NCBI GenBank assembly: GCA_002336105.1
Contig: DDEQ01000049.1
Coordinates: forward strand, 49,821 to 97,781
DNA length: 47,961 nucleotides
Source: Chthonomonas sp. UBA1950
GTDB lineage: Bacteria > Armatimonadota > Fimbriimonadia > Fimbriimonadales > Fimbriimonadaceae
Reading direction: 5' to 3'
Of the stretch, positions 33,021-41,078 are shown piece after piece. A program made the translations under genes and the position numbers. The stretch's first letter is position 1; each line of letters starts with the position of its first letter. The notes below the pieces were generated by a model. It saw nothing but the letters and a program-made list of their open reading frames with translations. It ran no database searches and was not told the origin of the DNA.

Positions 33021-34582
33021 CGGTTTTTCCTGGCAACATCCCCAAAATTTGCTAAGTCCTTCGAACTACTCAACTGATTCGTCACGTCGTTATATACGAA
33101 CGGGTCATTCCAGGTCGAGTAATAGCTCCGGTCACGCAGGAGAGGCATCCTCAAATCAAATAATTCGCTTTGAATGATACGAAAGATGTTCACCGGAGTC
33201 GTACTGTCTTTTTGTATATCTGGTAATTTTACTGGGCTTTTTATGGCGAACAAATTAGAAAAACACTCGTCTATGTCGGTTTTGGTCAGCGAGTTTTGAT
33301 TTAGGCCGACTTTTGAGCCGTGATCGCCTTGTAGCACGATGATTGCTTCGTTGTTCTCTTTTCGGATGACGTCGACAGTCCTGAGTAGCTCTTTGTTTAA
33401 CCACTTCAACTGCTCTGCATAGCCAATTCGGTAGGATTCGGGTGTTCCGCCATGCTCCATGTAGTCACTCCCATCGTAGAGAGTTCCACTTGCTTCAGAA
33501 ACTCGAAATGTTCCATCTGAGTTGTATACAAAAGCAGGGTGAGGCGCCAACAAATGAACGAAGATGAATCTCGGCGACGAACTTTGTACTGCGACCTCAT
33601 CTAGATTGCGGAAGGCGCTCGCTAAGTTGTATCGCTTTGCTTCTACCGAGTTTCTCAGAATATCTGAGCTTAGGTTGACCGGACTCTGTGCTATGAGTGT
33701 CTCTTCGAGAAGGTTGATTTCACGGTGCGCTTGAAGCCACCGATCAGCACTGCTGAACCGCAAAGCCGGAAAACCGCTAGTAATCGCGATATATTTATAG
33801 CCAAAGGACTTGAAGTTCTGTGCAACCTTGTTATCTGCTATGAGATTGGATAAGGTCTCCCGGCTCAGGTCTTTGTCTGGAATATTTTGGAGAACCTCTT
33901 CTAGATAGTTCATGTTTAGAGATGAACAGATTGAGAGTTCGGTCTGGCAGTAGTTCGAATGGTTTGCATTTGCAACGAAAAAGCCGCGACTCCTTAGTCC
34001 ATTAATAAAATCAGAGTTATCAATGCCAATTTTTGATTTTAGTTGATCTGATCTTCCATAGCCGTCAGCGATGATGTAGAACACATCTGGTTTGAAACTG
34101 ACTTTTCTGTGACGAGCGACTAAGTTGTCTTGTGGTTCTTTGGAAGAAGTAGAATTGAGCGCATTAGAGGCAAGACTAAACAGGGTCATGATCCCCAAAG
34201 CTCCAGCGAAGATATTCAAATAAGCTGGTGAAGGTTCGCTAGACTTCTTCCATGCGCTTAGGGTCGCTACAGCAAGAGAAACTAGAAGCCAAAACACTCC
34301 AAAATCGGATCTTTCCCAAGGAATAACACTTTTTCCAAGGTTGTAGCTAAAATTAAACGAGAAAAGAACAGCTAGAAAAACGGTAGTAAACGTCGCGCTT
34401 CTGACAATGTTTCGCGTTACTAATCTGGCAATGATCCAGATAACGACGGAACTTCCTAAGAAAAGTAGGGCTGGCCGAATTACGTCTCGGCCAGGGATCA
34501 GGCCCATGTTCAGACTGTAGATGGTCAAAACTGGGTAGACGGCTATTATTAGTGGGTGAAATGGAAGAGATTTGACTTTCAA
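33017..34582 (-). CDS. Membrane-anchored alkaline-phosphatase-fold (sulfatase-like) protein
   Basis: The 521-aa protein has five or so membrane helices in the first 150 residues, then an extracytoplasmic domain with FKPDVFYIIADGYGRSD at its start and VFVHLLAPHPAF-type and IVLQGDHGSKVG motifs later. This is the layout of LtaS/EptA-like phosphotransferases and related sulfatase-fold proteins. The nucleophile Thr/Ser is not certain (NYCQTELSICSS is a candidate, around Thr or Ser). It starts at TTG, overlapping the methyltransferase stop as TTGA. It probably modifies an envelope glycan or lipid. Confidence 0.78.
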   Translation of the reverse strand: MKVKSLPFHPLIIAVYPVLTIYSLNMGLIPGRDVIRPALLFLGSSVVIWIIARLVTRNIVRSATFTTVFLAVLFSFNFSYNLGKSVIPWERSDFGVFWLLVSLAVATLSAWKKSSEPSPAYLNIFAGALGIMTLFSLASNALNSTSSKEPQDNLVARHRKVSFKPDVFYIIADGYGRSDQLKSKIGIDNSDFINGLRSRGFFVANANHSNYCQTELSICSSLNMNYLEEVLQNIPDKDLSRETLSNLIADNKVAQNFKSFGYKYIAITSGFPALRFSSADRWLQAHREINLLEETLIAQSPVNLSSDILRNSVEAKRYNLASAFRNLDEVAVQSSSPRFIFVHLLAPHPAFVYNSDGTFRVSEASGTLYDGSDYMEHGGTPESYRIGYAEQLKWLNKELLRTVDVIRKENNEAIIVLQGDHGSKVGLNQNSLTKTDIDECFSNLFAIKSPVKLPDIQKDSTTPVNIFRIIQSELFDLRMPLLRDRSYYSTWNDPFVYNDVTNQLSSSKDLANFGDVARKNR

Positions 34583-35955
34583 GTACGGCCCCGAGCAAGG
34601 TAGAGGGTTCTTGAAGTATCCGGTACCTGCTCGACACGCAAGATTTCGAACTTATCGCTCAGAGCGTGTTCAAATCCTTCTTGAGTGTATTGGGTGAATA
34701 TATCCTCGCGACTCCTAAGTAAACGCACTACCTGCGAATCTACTTTAGGCACAAATTCAATAATTAAATTTTTACCTAATTGGTAAAAAACTTCAAAGAT
34801 TTTTGGCAAAGGAACATTATTTCCAATAGCCAAATGGTGAACCAAGGCAAGCGCCATTACAACGTCGACTGAGCCTCGATCGAAGATCGAATCACGTTCT
34901 TGCAGACCCCACCCTATTCCGGGACTTGGGTTCGCTAAATCCGTTAATAGCGGTAATGTTAGTTCGTCTGAGGCTTGTTTTGCCGCCAAATAGTGCTTCT
35001 CGACAGCAGCAGGATCGATATCCCACGAAACAACCTGCGAACCTAGAGCTGAAGCTAGACGACTAAATTCGCCCGTGTTCGCACCGATATCCCATACCTT
35101 CTTGGGGTGAATCTCTTCGAGCATCGATTTGACAATCGATCTCTTAGCGTTCATACCCGTATCGCTATAGTTAGTTTCCGAATAGTAGTTTCCCCATTCG
35201 GTTCCTCCTGGCGTCCAGGTCAACCGCTCAATGGTTGATTTAAGGTTGTCACAGAGAGCTTGTAACTCAACGAGTTTGAAGTGTTTCTTAACCGTTTTGG
35301 TTTCGGCGTTCCCAGACATCTTGTCGGCTTTAGCGTGCATGATAAGATGCATCGCTAAACCCGGATTAAGCTTAGTTTTCCACGGCAGTAAGCCTGCGGC
35401 GAAGTCTAGCGGAATGCCGTCGATGTGAAGCTGCAATGATCTCCCTAAGCGAATGTCAACGAGTGCCATTAGCGCCAAAGGAGCTAGAAAATGACGGCAA
35501 AATTGTCGATAGGCAACCCAGGGTTGACCATCGGGCAGTTTTTCGAAAGACAGCGTATCAATGAAGATCGGCTTACTTCCAACAAACTGCACGTTGTAGG
35601 CGCTGGCGTCTTTAAGCCACACCCCATGTTCCAGAGCTACTCTTTGAAGCTCCAGAGTCAAAATCGCAGCGTCTTTAAGTTGCGAAAACGACCACTCATA
35701 GGGGTAGCTGATCGTGTCGATTTGACGTGGTCGAATGATCTTGTACGCATCCTCGTCCCGTAGAGCGTTCGATACTTCTTCATGCGGAATGAGAAGCCCC
35801 GATCTGACTGCTGACTCATAAAAGCCAGAGTTAATCAGTAGATCGTAGTTCGCCTTGTACCTGTACGATACCTGCCGATATACGACTCCATCCGTTACGA
35901 AGATGTGTCCACTTGGGTCTCTAAACGACCCGGCAAGAGGTGCCGCCAAACTCAC
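34579..35955 (-). CDS. SAM-dependent methyltransferase with kinase-like N-terminal domain
   Basis: The 458-aa protein has an N-terminal half with phrases LKDAAILTLELQRVALEHGV and WLKDASAYNVQFVGSKPIFIDTLSFE. These look like the catalytic loop and Asp-containing strand of a kinase or aminoglycoside-phosphotransferase-like fold (inference). Residues about 285-460 form a class I methyltransferase: VWDIGANTGEFSRLA is motif I, WDIDPAA motif II. From memory it resembles NoeA-type host-specific nodulation methyltransferases. It starts at GTG, overlapping the small membrane gene as GTGA, and ends in TTGA. Confidence 0.75.
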   Translation of the reverse strand: MSLAAPLAGSFRDPSGHIFVTDGVVYRQVSYRYKANYDLLINSGFYESAVRSGLLIPHEEVSNALRDEDAYKIIRPRQIDTISYPYEWSFSQLKDAAILTLELQRVALEHGVWLKDASAYNVQFVGSKPIFIDTLSFEKLPDGQPWVAYRQFCRHFLAPLALMALVDIRLGRSLQLHIDGIPLDFAAGLLPWKTKLNPGLAMHLIMHAKADKMSGNAETKTVKKHFKLVELQALCDNLKSTIERLTWTPGGTEWGNYYSETNYSDTGMNAKRSIVKSMLEEIHPKKVWDIGANTGEFSRLASALGSQVVSWDIDPAAVEKHYLAAKQASDELTLPLLTDLANPSPGIGWGLQERDSIFDRGSVDVVMALALVHHLAIGNNVPLPKIFEVFYQLGKNLIIEFVPKVDSQVVRLLRSREDIFTQYTQEGFEHALSDKFEILRVEQVPDTSRTLYLARGRT

Positions 35956-36125
35956 GATCTGCCGACTTTACGTCCTGAAATCATGGTTCGGATCGTTGCC
36001 CAACGTTGCTTAAGAATAAAGCCTGCGCTAACTACTCCAGCAATCAATGCTTGAATGAGAAAGCTGCCAGTGCCTCCATCAATGTAGGCGACATGCTGGG
36101 TGAAATTCTGTGCAATCGTTAACAT
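35952..36125 (-). CDS. 57-aa small membrane protein (YIDxGTGS type), start of the operon
   Basis: Translated directly from the minus strand: ATG at 36125, stop at 35952. The protein begins MLTIAQNFTQHVAYIDGGTG, has SFLIQALIAGVVSAGFILKQ as a membrane helix and ends with the basic, cytoplasmic-looking RWATIRTMISGRKVGRS. The YIDxGTGSFLIQ phrase recalls small proteins seen next to sulfatase-fold and methyltransferase genes in other bacteria (recollection). AGGAA lies about nine bases upstream of the ATG. Its TGA overlaps the methyltransferase GTG (GTGA). Too short for routine ORF length cut-offs. Confidence 0.75.
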   Translation of the reverse strand: MLTIAQNFTQHVAYIDGGTGSFLIQALIAGVVSAGFILKQRWATIRTMISGRKVGRS

Positions 36126-36347
36126 GGTTGTATTCCTGATGACGCGAAAGAATTGTTAATGTTCAGTCGCGACCCGGTCAATTTTTGTATCGGTAGAAAG
36201 AGCCAGTAAAAAGACGGTGTTTCTCCGTTTCTAGTCGCTTAATGACAATTTTTGAACCGTTACTTGCTTGACGCTAGGATGTAGCAAAAGATTATGAGAC
36301 TCCGATGAAATGCGAATTGTCGCACGCCTTGGAATCAAATTAGTCTC

Positions 36348-37340
36348 TTAATAGCTTAGGTATGTCGCCCAAATAGAGTTCCCAACTTCGCCACACCGAA
36401 CTTGAACATTTTCGAGGAAGTCATGGAGGCCATTGTCAATAATCTCTTTGGCTGAAGAAAAGTTGAGGTCACTATCAAGCCGTCCAACGACCCGTTCAGC
36501 TTCGTTCGATGGAGCGTAGTTCGCGTTTCCACTGATTCTGCGGAGGGCTACGTGCACCTCGTGAATACAAAAACGAATAGAAGCAGGGAAGTTATTGTTC
36601 AAAACTAAGAAATCCGCAACTTGCTCCGGAACGACTCCCTGAGGACAAGTTTTTCGATAGGCTTCAAATGCCCCAACCGATTTAAGGACAGCGGACCAAG
36701 CCTGGTTGTCTGGAGTTGCGATCTGGATTTGTGACTGCCCTTGCTCAAATGACCGAGACGCAGAACCCACCTGCATCAACACGGGGACAAGGTCAACAAG
36801 CTTTACGTCTAGAATTCTAGCGGTTTGGTCGGCTCGTTCTAGATATTGACCCACCAGTAAAAAATCCATAGTTTCTGTCCGCATCATGGTGCGGCTTAGG
36901 ATTCCTCTCAATAGATGGCTGCCGTCTTTTACTTTTCCAAAGAAGGCGAATGGTGAGTTCCGAAGAACTCGATTTACATCCCACTCTCTGAGTTCAAGGT
37001 AAATGCGATTTAGGCACTGAAATACTTCGCTCGAAAGCTGATCTCGAATAGTCCGGGCATTTTCCCGAGCTTGCTTCAGACTCGAAAGGATCGAAGATGG
37101 ATTCTCTAGGTCGAAACAGAAGAAGTGCAACACCGACTTTTCATCTTGGCCCTCATATCTCTTTTGATAATCTTCGTCTAGACCGGAGATTTCGAGCATA
37201 CTTGCCCACGCCGCGACTTCATTCGAGAGAGGATTTTCAAGTAAGAAGTGATAGTGAACGTCGATCATTCGCGCAGTCGATTCCGCACGTTCGATGTAAC
37301 GAGCGCACCAGTAGGCACAGTCAGCGTCTCTTCTTAACAC
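36348..37340 (-). CDS. Alpha-E domain protein (DUF403)
   Basis: The 330-aa helical protein starts LRRDADCAYWCARYIERAES-like, the signature of the alpha-E domain (family landmarks: ARYIERAE, ...LLVGQYLERADQTARILDVK). Alpha-E proteins occur beside circularly permuted ATP-grasp proteins and transglutaminase-like or proteasome-like partners, in a proposed peptide-tagging or peptide-synthesis system. It starts at GTG directly after the ATP-grasp stop codon, so the two are coupled. The third common partner (transglutaminase-like) is not here. Confidence 0.88.
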   Translation of the reverse strand: MLRRDADCAYWCARYIERAESTARMIDVHYHFLLENPLSNEVAAWASMLEISGLDEDYQKRYEGQDEKSVLHFFCFDLENPSSILSSLKQARENARTIRDQLSSEVFQCLNRIYLELREWDVNRVLRNSPFAFFGKVKDGSHLLRGILSRTMMRTETMDFLLVGQYLERADQTARILDVKLVDLVPVLMQVGSASRSFEQGQSQIQIATPDNQAWSAVLKSVGAFEAYRKTCPQGVVPEQVADFLVLNNNFPASIRFCIHEVHVALRRISGNANYAPSNEAERVVGRLDSDLNFSSAKEIIDNGLHDFLENVQVRCGEVGNSIWATYLSY

Positions 37341-38846
37341 TTATTCGCCTCCTACAGCAGCCTTGCCTGGGCGAACAGTGGGTTCAGCAAGAACCCACGT
37401 ATCTTTGCTCCCACCGCCTTGACTGCTGTTCACAACATAACTGCCTTTTCGCAGCGCAACTCGAGTCAAACCGCCAGGCGTGATATGGACGCCATCGGGT
37501 CCGCAAAGAATGTAGGGCCTAAGGTCTACATGACGGCCTTCAAATCGATCACCGAAGAAACAAGGTGATCGGCTTAATGAAATCAACGGTTGACCGATGT
37601 AGTTTCGAGGTGATGCCTTCACGTTCTCGCGAAACTCTTCTAGCTGTGACCGGCTGGCTTGAGGTCCGATCAACATGCCGTAGCCTCCGCTCTCATTGGT
37701 GGCTTTAATGACCAGGGAACTCATGTTGTCAAGAATGTAGCTCAGGTCGCTCGGGTCCCAGCCTAGGTAAGTTTCGACCTGATCCAAAATAGGTTCTTCC
37801 TTCAAGTAATAGCGGATCATTTCCGGGACATAGGGATAAATCGCTTTGTCGTCCGCCACACCTGTTCCAATTCCGTTAGCAAGAGCGACGTTACCTGCTC
37901 GATAAGAATTCACGAGGCCGGGGACGCCAAGCAAACTCTCTGGACGGAATAGCAACGGATCGAGGAAGTCATCGTCAACCCGACGATAGACAACATCCAC
38001 CCGTTTGGCCCCCTTCGTATCTTTCATAAAGACCATGTTGTCTTCGACATACAGGTCTTGCCCTTGAACCAAAGGGATGCCCATTTGGGTAGCAAGGAAC
38101 GCGTGCTCAAAATAGGCTGAATTGAAAACTCCGGGAGTCAGCAACACCACATTAGGATTCTCTCGATGCCGGGGAGCGAGCTTCCGTAAGTTAGCCAGAA
38201 GCATCGCCGGATAATCTGCGATCGGACGCACAACGTGGTCGCGAAACAGACTCGGAAAGACTCTTGTTTGAATGAGCCGATTCTCGAGCATGTAACTCAC
38301 ACCGCTTGGGGTTCGGCAGTTATCCTCAAGCACCATATAAGTGCCGTCTTGGTTTCGAATGAGGTCCGATCCACAAATGTGGATATAGATTCCGCTCGGA
38401 ACATTTGATCCGACGAAGTTCTTGCGAAAGCTTGGGGCTAGCAGAACGAGTTCGCGGGGAATCTTCTTGTCTTCAAGAATCTTGGCGTCGTGATAAATGT
38501 CGTTCAAGAAAAGGTTAAGCGCAGTGACTCGTTGCGCTAACCCACGTTCGAGGTGTGCCCACTCTTTTGACGGGATAATGCGGGGGACGAGATCTACAGG
38601 GAACGGCTTTTCGATTCCTTGGGCATCACCGTAGACAGTAAATGTGATGCCTTGATTGACCAAAGCGACGTCCGCCATCTCGCATCGATGCCGAAATTCG
38701 GCGGCGGTCAGTGAGCCAAGTGTTCGGTGTAGCGCAGAATAATGAGCCCTCGGAATGTGACCCGCAAACATTTCATCGAAGAATCCCTCGGAGTCATATC
38801 CATCAAAAAGTGTTGGCATGCCTGCCTCGGTCGTGTCCTGAATCAT
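37341..38846 (-). CDS. Circularly permuted type 2 ATP-grasp protein
   Basis: The 501-aa protein has DGYDSEGFFDEMF, SLTAAEFRHRCEMADVAL, QGITFTVYG, RIIPSKEWAHLERGLAQRV, LNLFLNDIYHD and GVSYMLENRLI, the family landmarks of the permuted ATP-grasp (DUF404/407) group. It is believed to form amide or peptide bonds, with substrates unknown. It is fully coupled to the alpha-E gene with no gap. No ribosome binding site anomalies; the gene in front (the DprE1-like oxidase) ends 110 bases away. Confidence 0.9.
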   Translation of the reverse strand: MIQDTTEAGMPTLFDGYDSEGFFDEMFAGHIPRAHYSALHRTLGSLTAAEFRHRCEMADVALVNQGITFTVYGDAQGIEKPFPVDLVPRIIPSKEWAHLERGLAQRVTALNLFLNDIYHDAKILEDKKIPRELVLLAPSFRKNFVGSNVPSGIYIHICGSDLIRNQDGTYMVLEDNCRTPSGVSYMLENRLIQTRVFPSLFRDHVVRPIADYPAMLLANLRKLAPRHRENPNVVLLTPGVFNSAYFEHAFLATQMGIPLVQGQDLYVEDNMVFMKDTKGAKRVDVVYRRVDDDFLDPLLFRPESLLGVPGLVNSYRAGNVALANGIGTGVADDKAIYPYVPEMIRYYLKEEPILDQVETYLGWDPSDLSYILDNMSSLVIKATNESGGYGMLIGPQASRSQLEEFRENVKASPRNYIGQPLISLSRSPCFFGDRFEGRHVDLRPYILCGPDGVHITPGGLTRVALRKGSYVVNSSQGGGSKDTWVLAEPTVRPGKAAVGGE

Positions 38847-38955
38847 CTATGCGGCCCTATGAAATCACTGACGGGCATCTTTGACCGGCACTCGGAAGCC
38901 AAACCTTAATTTGTCTCTATCACATCATAACAAAGGATTGGCAAATATTGAAAAC

Positions 38956-40359
38956 TTAAATCAAGCCAATTCTACGCGCTTGATCCGTTACAAAAAGGCA
39001 TTCTGGATCAAGTTCTTGCTTCAATGCTTTGAATTCGTTCAAAGCTGGTCCTAAGTATTGCTCTAAGTCTTGTTTTCGTAGAGTGCTATCTTTTGCCAAA
39101 TAGAATCTCCCGCCATGCGAAAGCACAAGATCATTCATCTTGTGGCAGAGGGAAATAAGGCGATTTTTGTTGCCGGTAGTGACCTTGAAATCAAGGGCAA
39201 GGGAATATCCATCGACTGAGTTTGTAAGCAAAAATCGATCCTGTTTGTGTCGCTTCATCACCCCGAGGAAAGACTCGAGTCGATATTCTTGTTGAAGTTG
39301 AATTTGAGCTGCGAACACATGTTTTGCTGACTCCTTCGGCACAAACGATTGGTATTGGATAAACCCACCGGGCAGATAAGCATTCCGCCAATTCGGCACG
39401 TAGTCGAGTAGAAATGAGAATGCGACTAGGCTCTGGGTAACGGTCTTGTGGTTTCCGAGTATAGCGCCAGCATGGTGTTTGGCCGCGTTTAGAAACCTCA
39501 TACCAAATCTATTGTTGAGCGGTTTCAAGAATCGCCAAACAACCGACTTAGGGACGAGACCCATGATCGAGTCTGGAAGATCCTGGGAATCGATTAATAA
39601 ACTTCGGTAATCCGCTTCGTCTGACTGCAAATACCATCCGGCATGAAACTGACCACGCCCTGATTGGTCTCCTCGACCAAAGCAGTCGACCCATGAGACC
39701 ATGTAGTCAGCGTCGCCCTCATACTTCTCGAACAGCTCAAACTGTTGATCCCAGTCTCGTGGGGACACCGCCAGAACCCTAAGGTTTCCGGTCGATATCT
39801 TGGACATCTTGATCGTTACTCGTAAAATGACTCCGAGCAGCCCGGCCCCACTGATGACAGCGAAAAAAAGCGGGTTCGATGGCTCTAACGTTTCAACTCG
39901 TCCATCCGCCCACATCACATCAAGAGAAGTGACATGGTTACCAAGTGGACCCGCTTTGAAATTGTTCTTGCCATGAATGTTCATGCCAAGAGCACCAGCT
40001 AGGGTCGGTGCCATGGTTCCGCTGACGATTGGTGGCCACCAACCATCCTCAATACCTGTTCGCCACAGCGTTTCAATCGTCGCCCCTGATTCGCAAGTGA
40101 TCAAACCTGAGTCTGGATTCCAGTCGATCACACGATTCATGCGGCAGATGTCAATACATAGCGATTCCGAGCCGTTCGGGGCATCGCCATAGCTTCTTGC
40201 CGAACCGCGCAAAGTCACTTTTCTGCCCTGTTGACGCGCAAGGCTCAGAAGTTCCCGAATCTGATCTTCAGACGTCGGGCGATAGAGGTAGGCATCGGAA
40301 CTTTGGGTCATTCCAAAGCCGGAAAGTTTCGTGATCCGTTGCCTGTCAAACTCGTACAT
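38956..40359 (-). CDS. DprE1-like FAD-dependent decaprenylphospho-ribose 2'-oxidase
   Basis: The 467-aa VAO/DprE1-type flavoenzyme has RGSARSYGDA (51-60), GMNIHGKN with His129, GPLGNHVTSLD, and a C-terminal set matching Mycobacterium DprE1: GGRFYLAKDS (Lys423, equivalent to catalytic Lys418) and DPECLFVTDQARRIGLI. The residue aligned to Mtb Cys387 is Ala388. It oxidises C2' of polyprenyl-phospho-ribose as the first half of the epimerisation to arabinose. The start overlaps the DprE2-like stop as TAATG. Sequence likeness strongly supports the assignment; the true lipid is not known. Confidence 0.83.
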   Translation of the reverse strand: MYEFDRQRITKLSGFGMTQSSDAYLYRPTSEDQIRELLSLARQQGRKVTLRGSARSYGDAPNGSESLCIDICRMNRVIDWNPDSGLITCESGATIETLWRTGIEDGWWPPIVSGTMAPTLAGALGMNIHGKNNFKAGPLGNHVTSLDVMWADGRVETLEPSNPLFFAVISGAGLLGVILRVTIKMSKISTGNLRVLAVSPRDWDQQFELFEKYEGDADYMVSWVDCFGRGDQSGRGQFHAGWYLQSDEADYRSLLIDSQDLPDSIMGLVPKSVVWRFLKPLNNRFGMRFLNAAKHHAGAILGNHKTVTQSLVAFSFLLDYVPNWRNAYLPGGFIQYQSFVPKESAKHVFAAQIQLQQEYRLESFLGVMKRHKQDRFLLTNSVDGYSLALDFKVTTGNKNRLISLCHKMNDLVLSHGGRFYLAKDSTLRKQDLEQYLGPALNEFKALKQELDPECLFVTDQARRIGLI

Positions 40360-41075
40360 TAGATTTTTAGCTTTCGAAAAACCGGCGACGGGATTCGTTT
40401 TATGATGTAAAAAATCGCTTTATGAACCGGACTGAGATAAAACTCGCCGTTCTTGCCGATCAAGCCTAGAATCTTGTTTGCCGCTGACTTCGCTGACATC
40501 ATGTTCGACAAACCAAGCCCATGCGTCATCTCGGTATCCATTGGGCCAGGCTTCACGGTAATGACCTTGACTCCGGAACTGCTCAATCGGTTTCGTAGAG
40601 ATTCAGCATAGGTGGCAATCGCCGCTTTTGACGTGTTGTAGGCTGGCTGTGCTTGACGTCCCCGATCACCTGCAACGCTTCCAATCGCTATGATCGTTCC
40701 GGATCGAGTTCCTTGAAACCGGATCGCTGCTTCGTTCAGCCATGCAATCGCACCTTTGAGGTTGACATCGATCATTTCGAGATCCTTAGTCGTGCTGAAT
40801 TCGTTGGGAGTCACTGGTGCCATGTAGCCGGCACAGTAGATGACAAGGTCTAGACCATCTAGCTCTTTACAGATCTTTGGGAACAGAGTTTCGACCTCCG
40901 CGTAATTTTTAACGTCGTGTTTATAGGTTCGAATCTGTTCGGGAAACTGTGTACGTAGTTCGTTCAGTCGATCTTCTCGACGAGCAATACAAGCAACGTG
41001 GCATTTGTTTGCTGCAAGCTGTTTTGCAAGTTCCAAACCAAGGCCGCTTGAGGCGCCTATCACAATAGCTTTCAT
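40359..41075 (-). CDS. DprE2-like short-chain dehydrogenase
   Basis: The 238-aa SDR has the NAD-binding GASSGLG (7-13), catalytic Ser133, Tyr146 and Lys150 (AYNTSK), and a C-terminal region (KAIFYIIKRIPSPVFRKL) with a hydrophobic amphipathic end. In mycobacteria DprE2 reduces the 2'-keto intermediate made by DprE1, giving decaprenyl-phospho-arabinose. Position directly upstream of the DprE1-like gene and downstream of a UbiA gene supports the same role here; SDRs alone cannot be assigned to a substrate. Confidence 0.78.
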   Translation of the reverse strand: MKAIVIGASSGLGLELAKQLAANKCHVACIARREDRLNELRTQFPEQIRTYKHDVKNYAEVETLFPKICKELDGLDLVIYCAGYMAPVTPNEFSTTKDLEMIDVNLKGAIAWLNEAAIRFQGTRSGTIIAIGSVAGDRGRQAQPAYNTSKAAIATYAESLRNRLSSSGVKVITVKPGPMDTEMTHGLGLSNMMSAKSAANKILGLIGKNGEFYLSPVHKAIFYIIKRIPSPVFRKLKI

Positions 41076-41078
41076 CTT

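Noticed and set aside
36126..36347. Possible second small ORF or terminator before the 57-aa gene
   Set aside because: No frame with a start, ribosome site and sensible protein, and only weak pairing near 36210.
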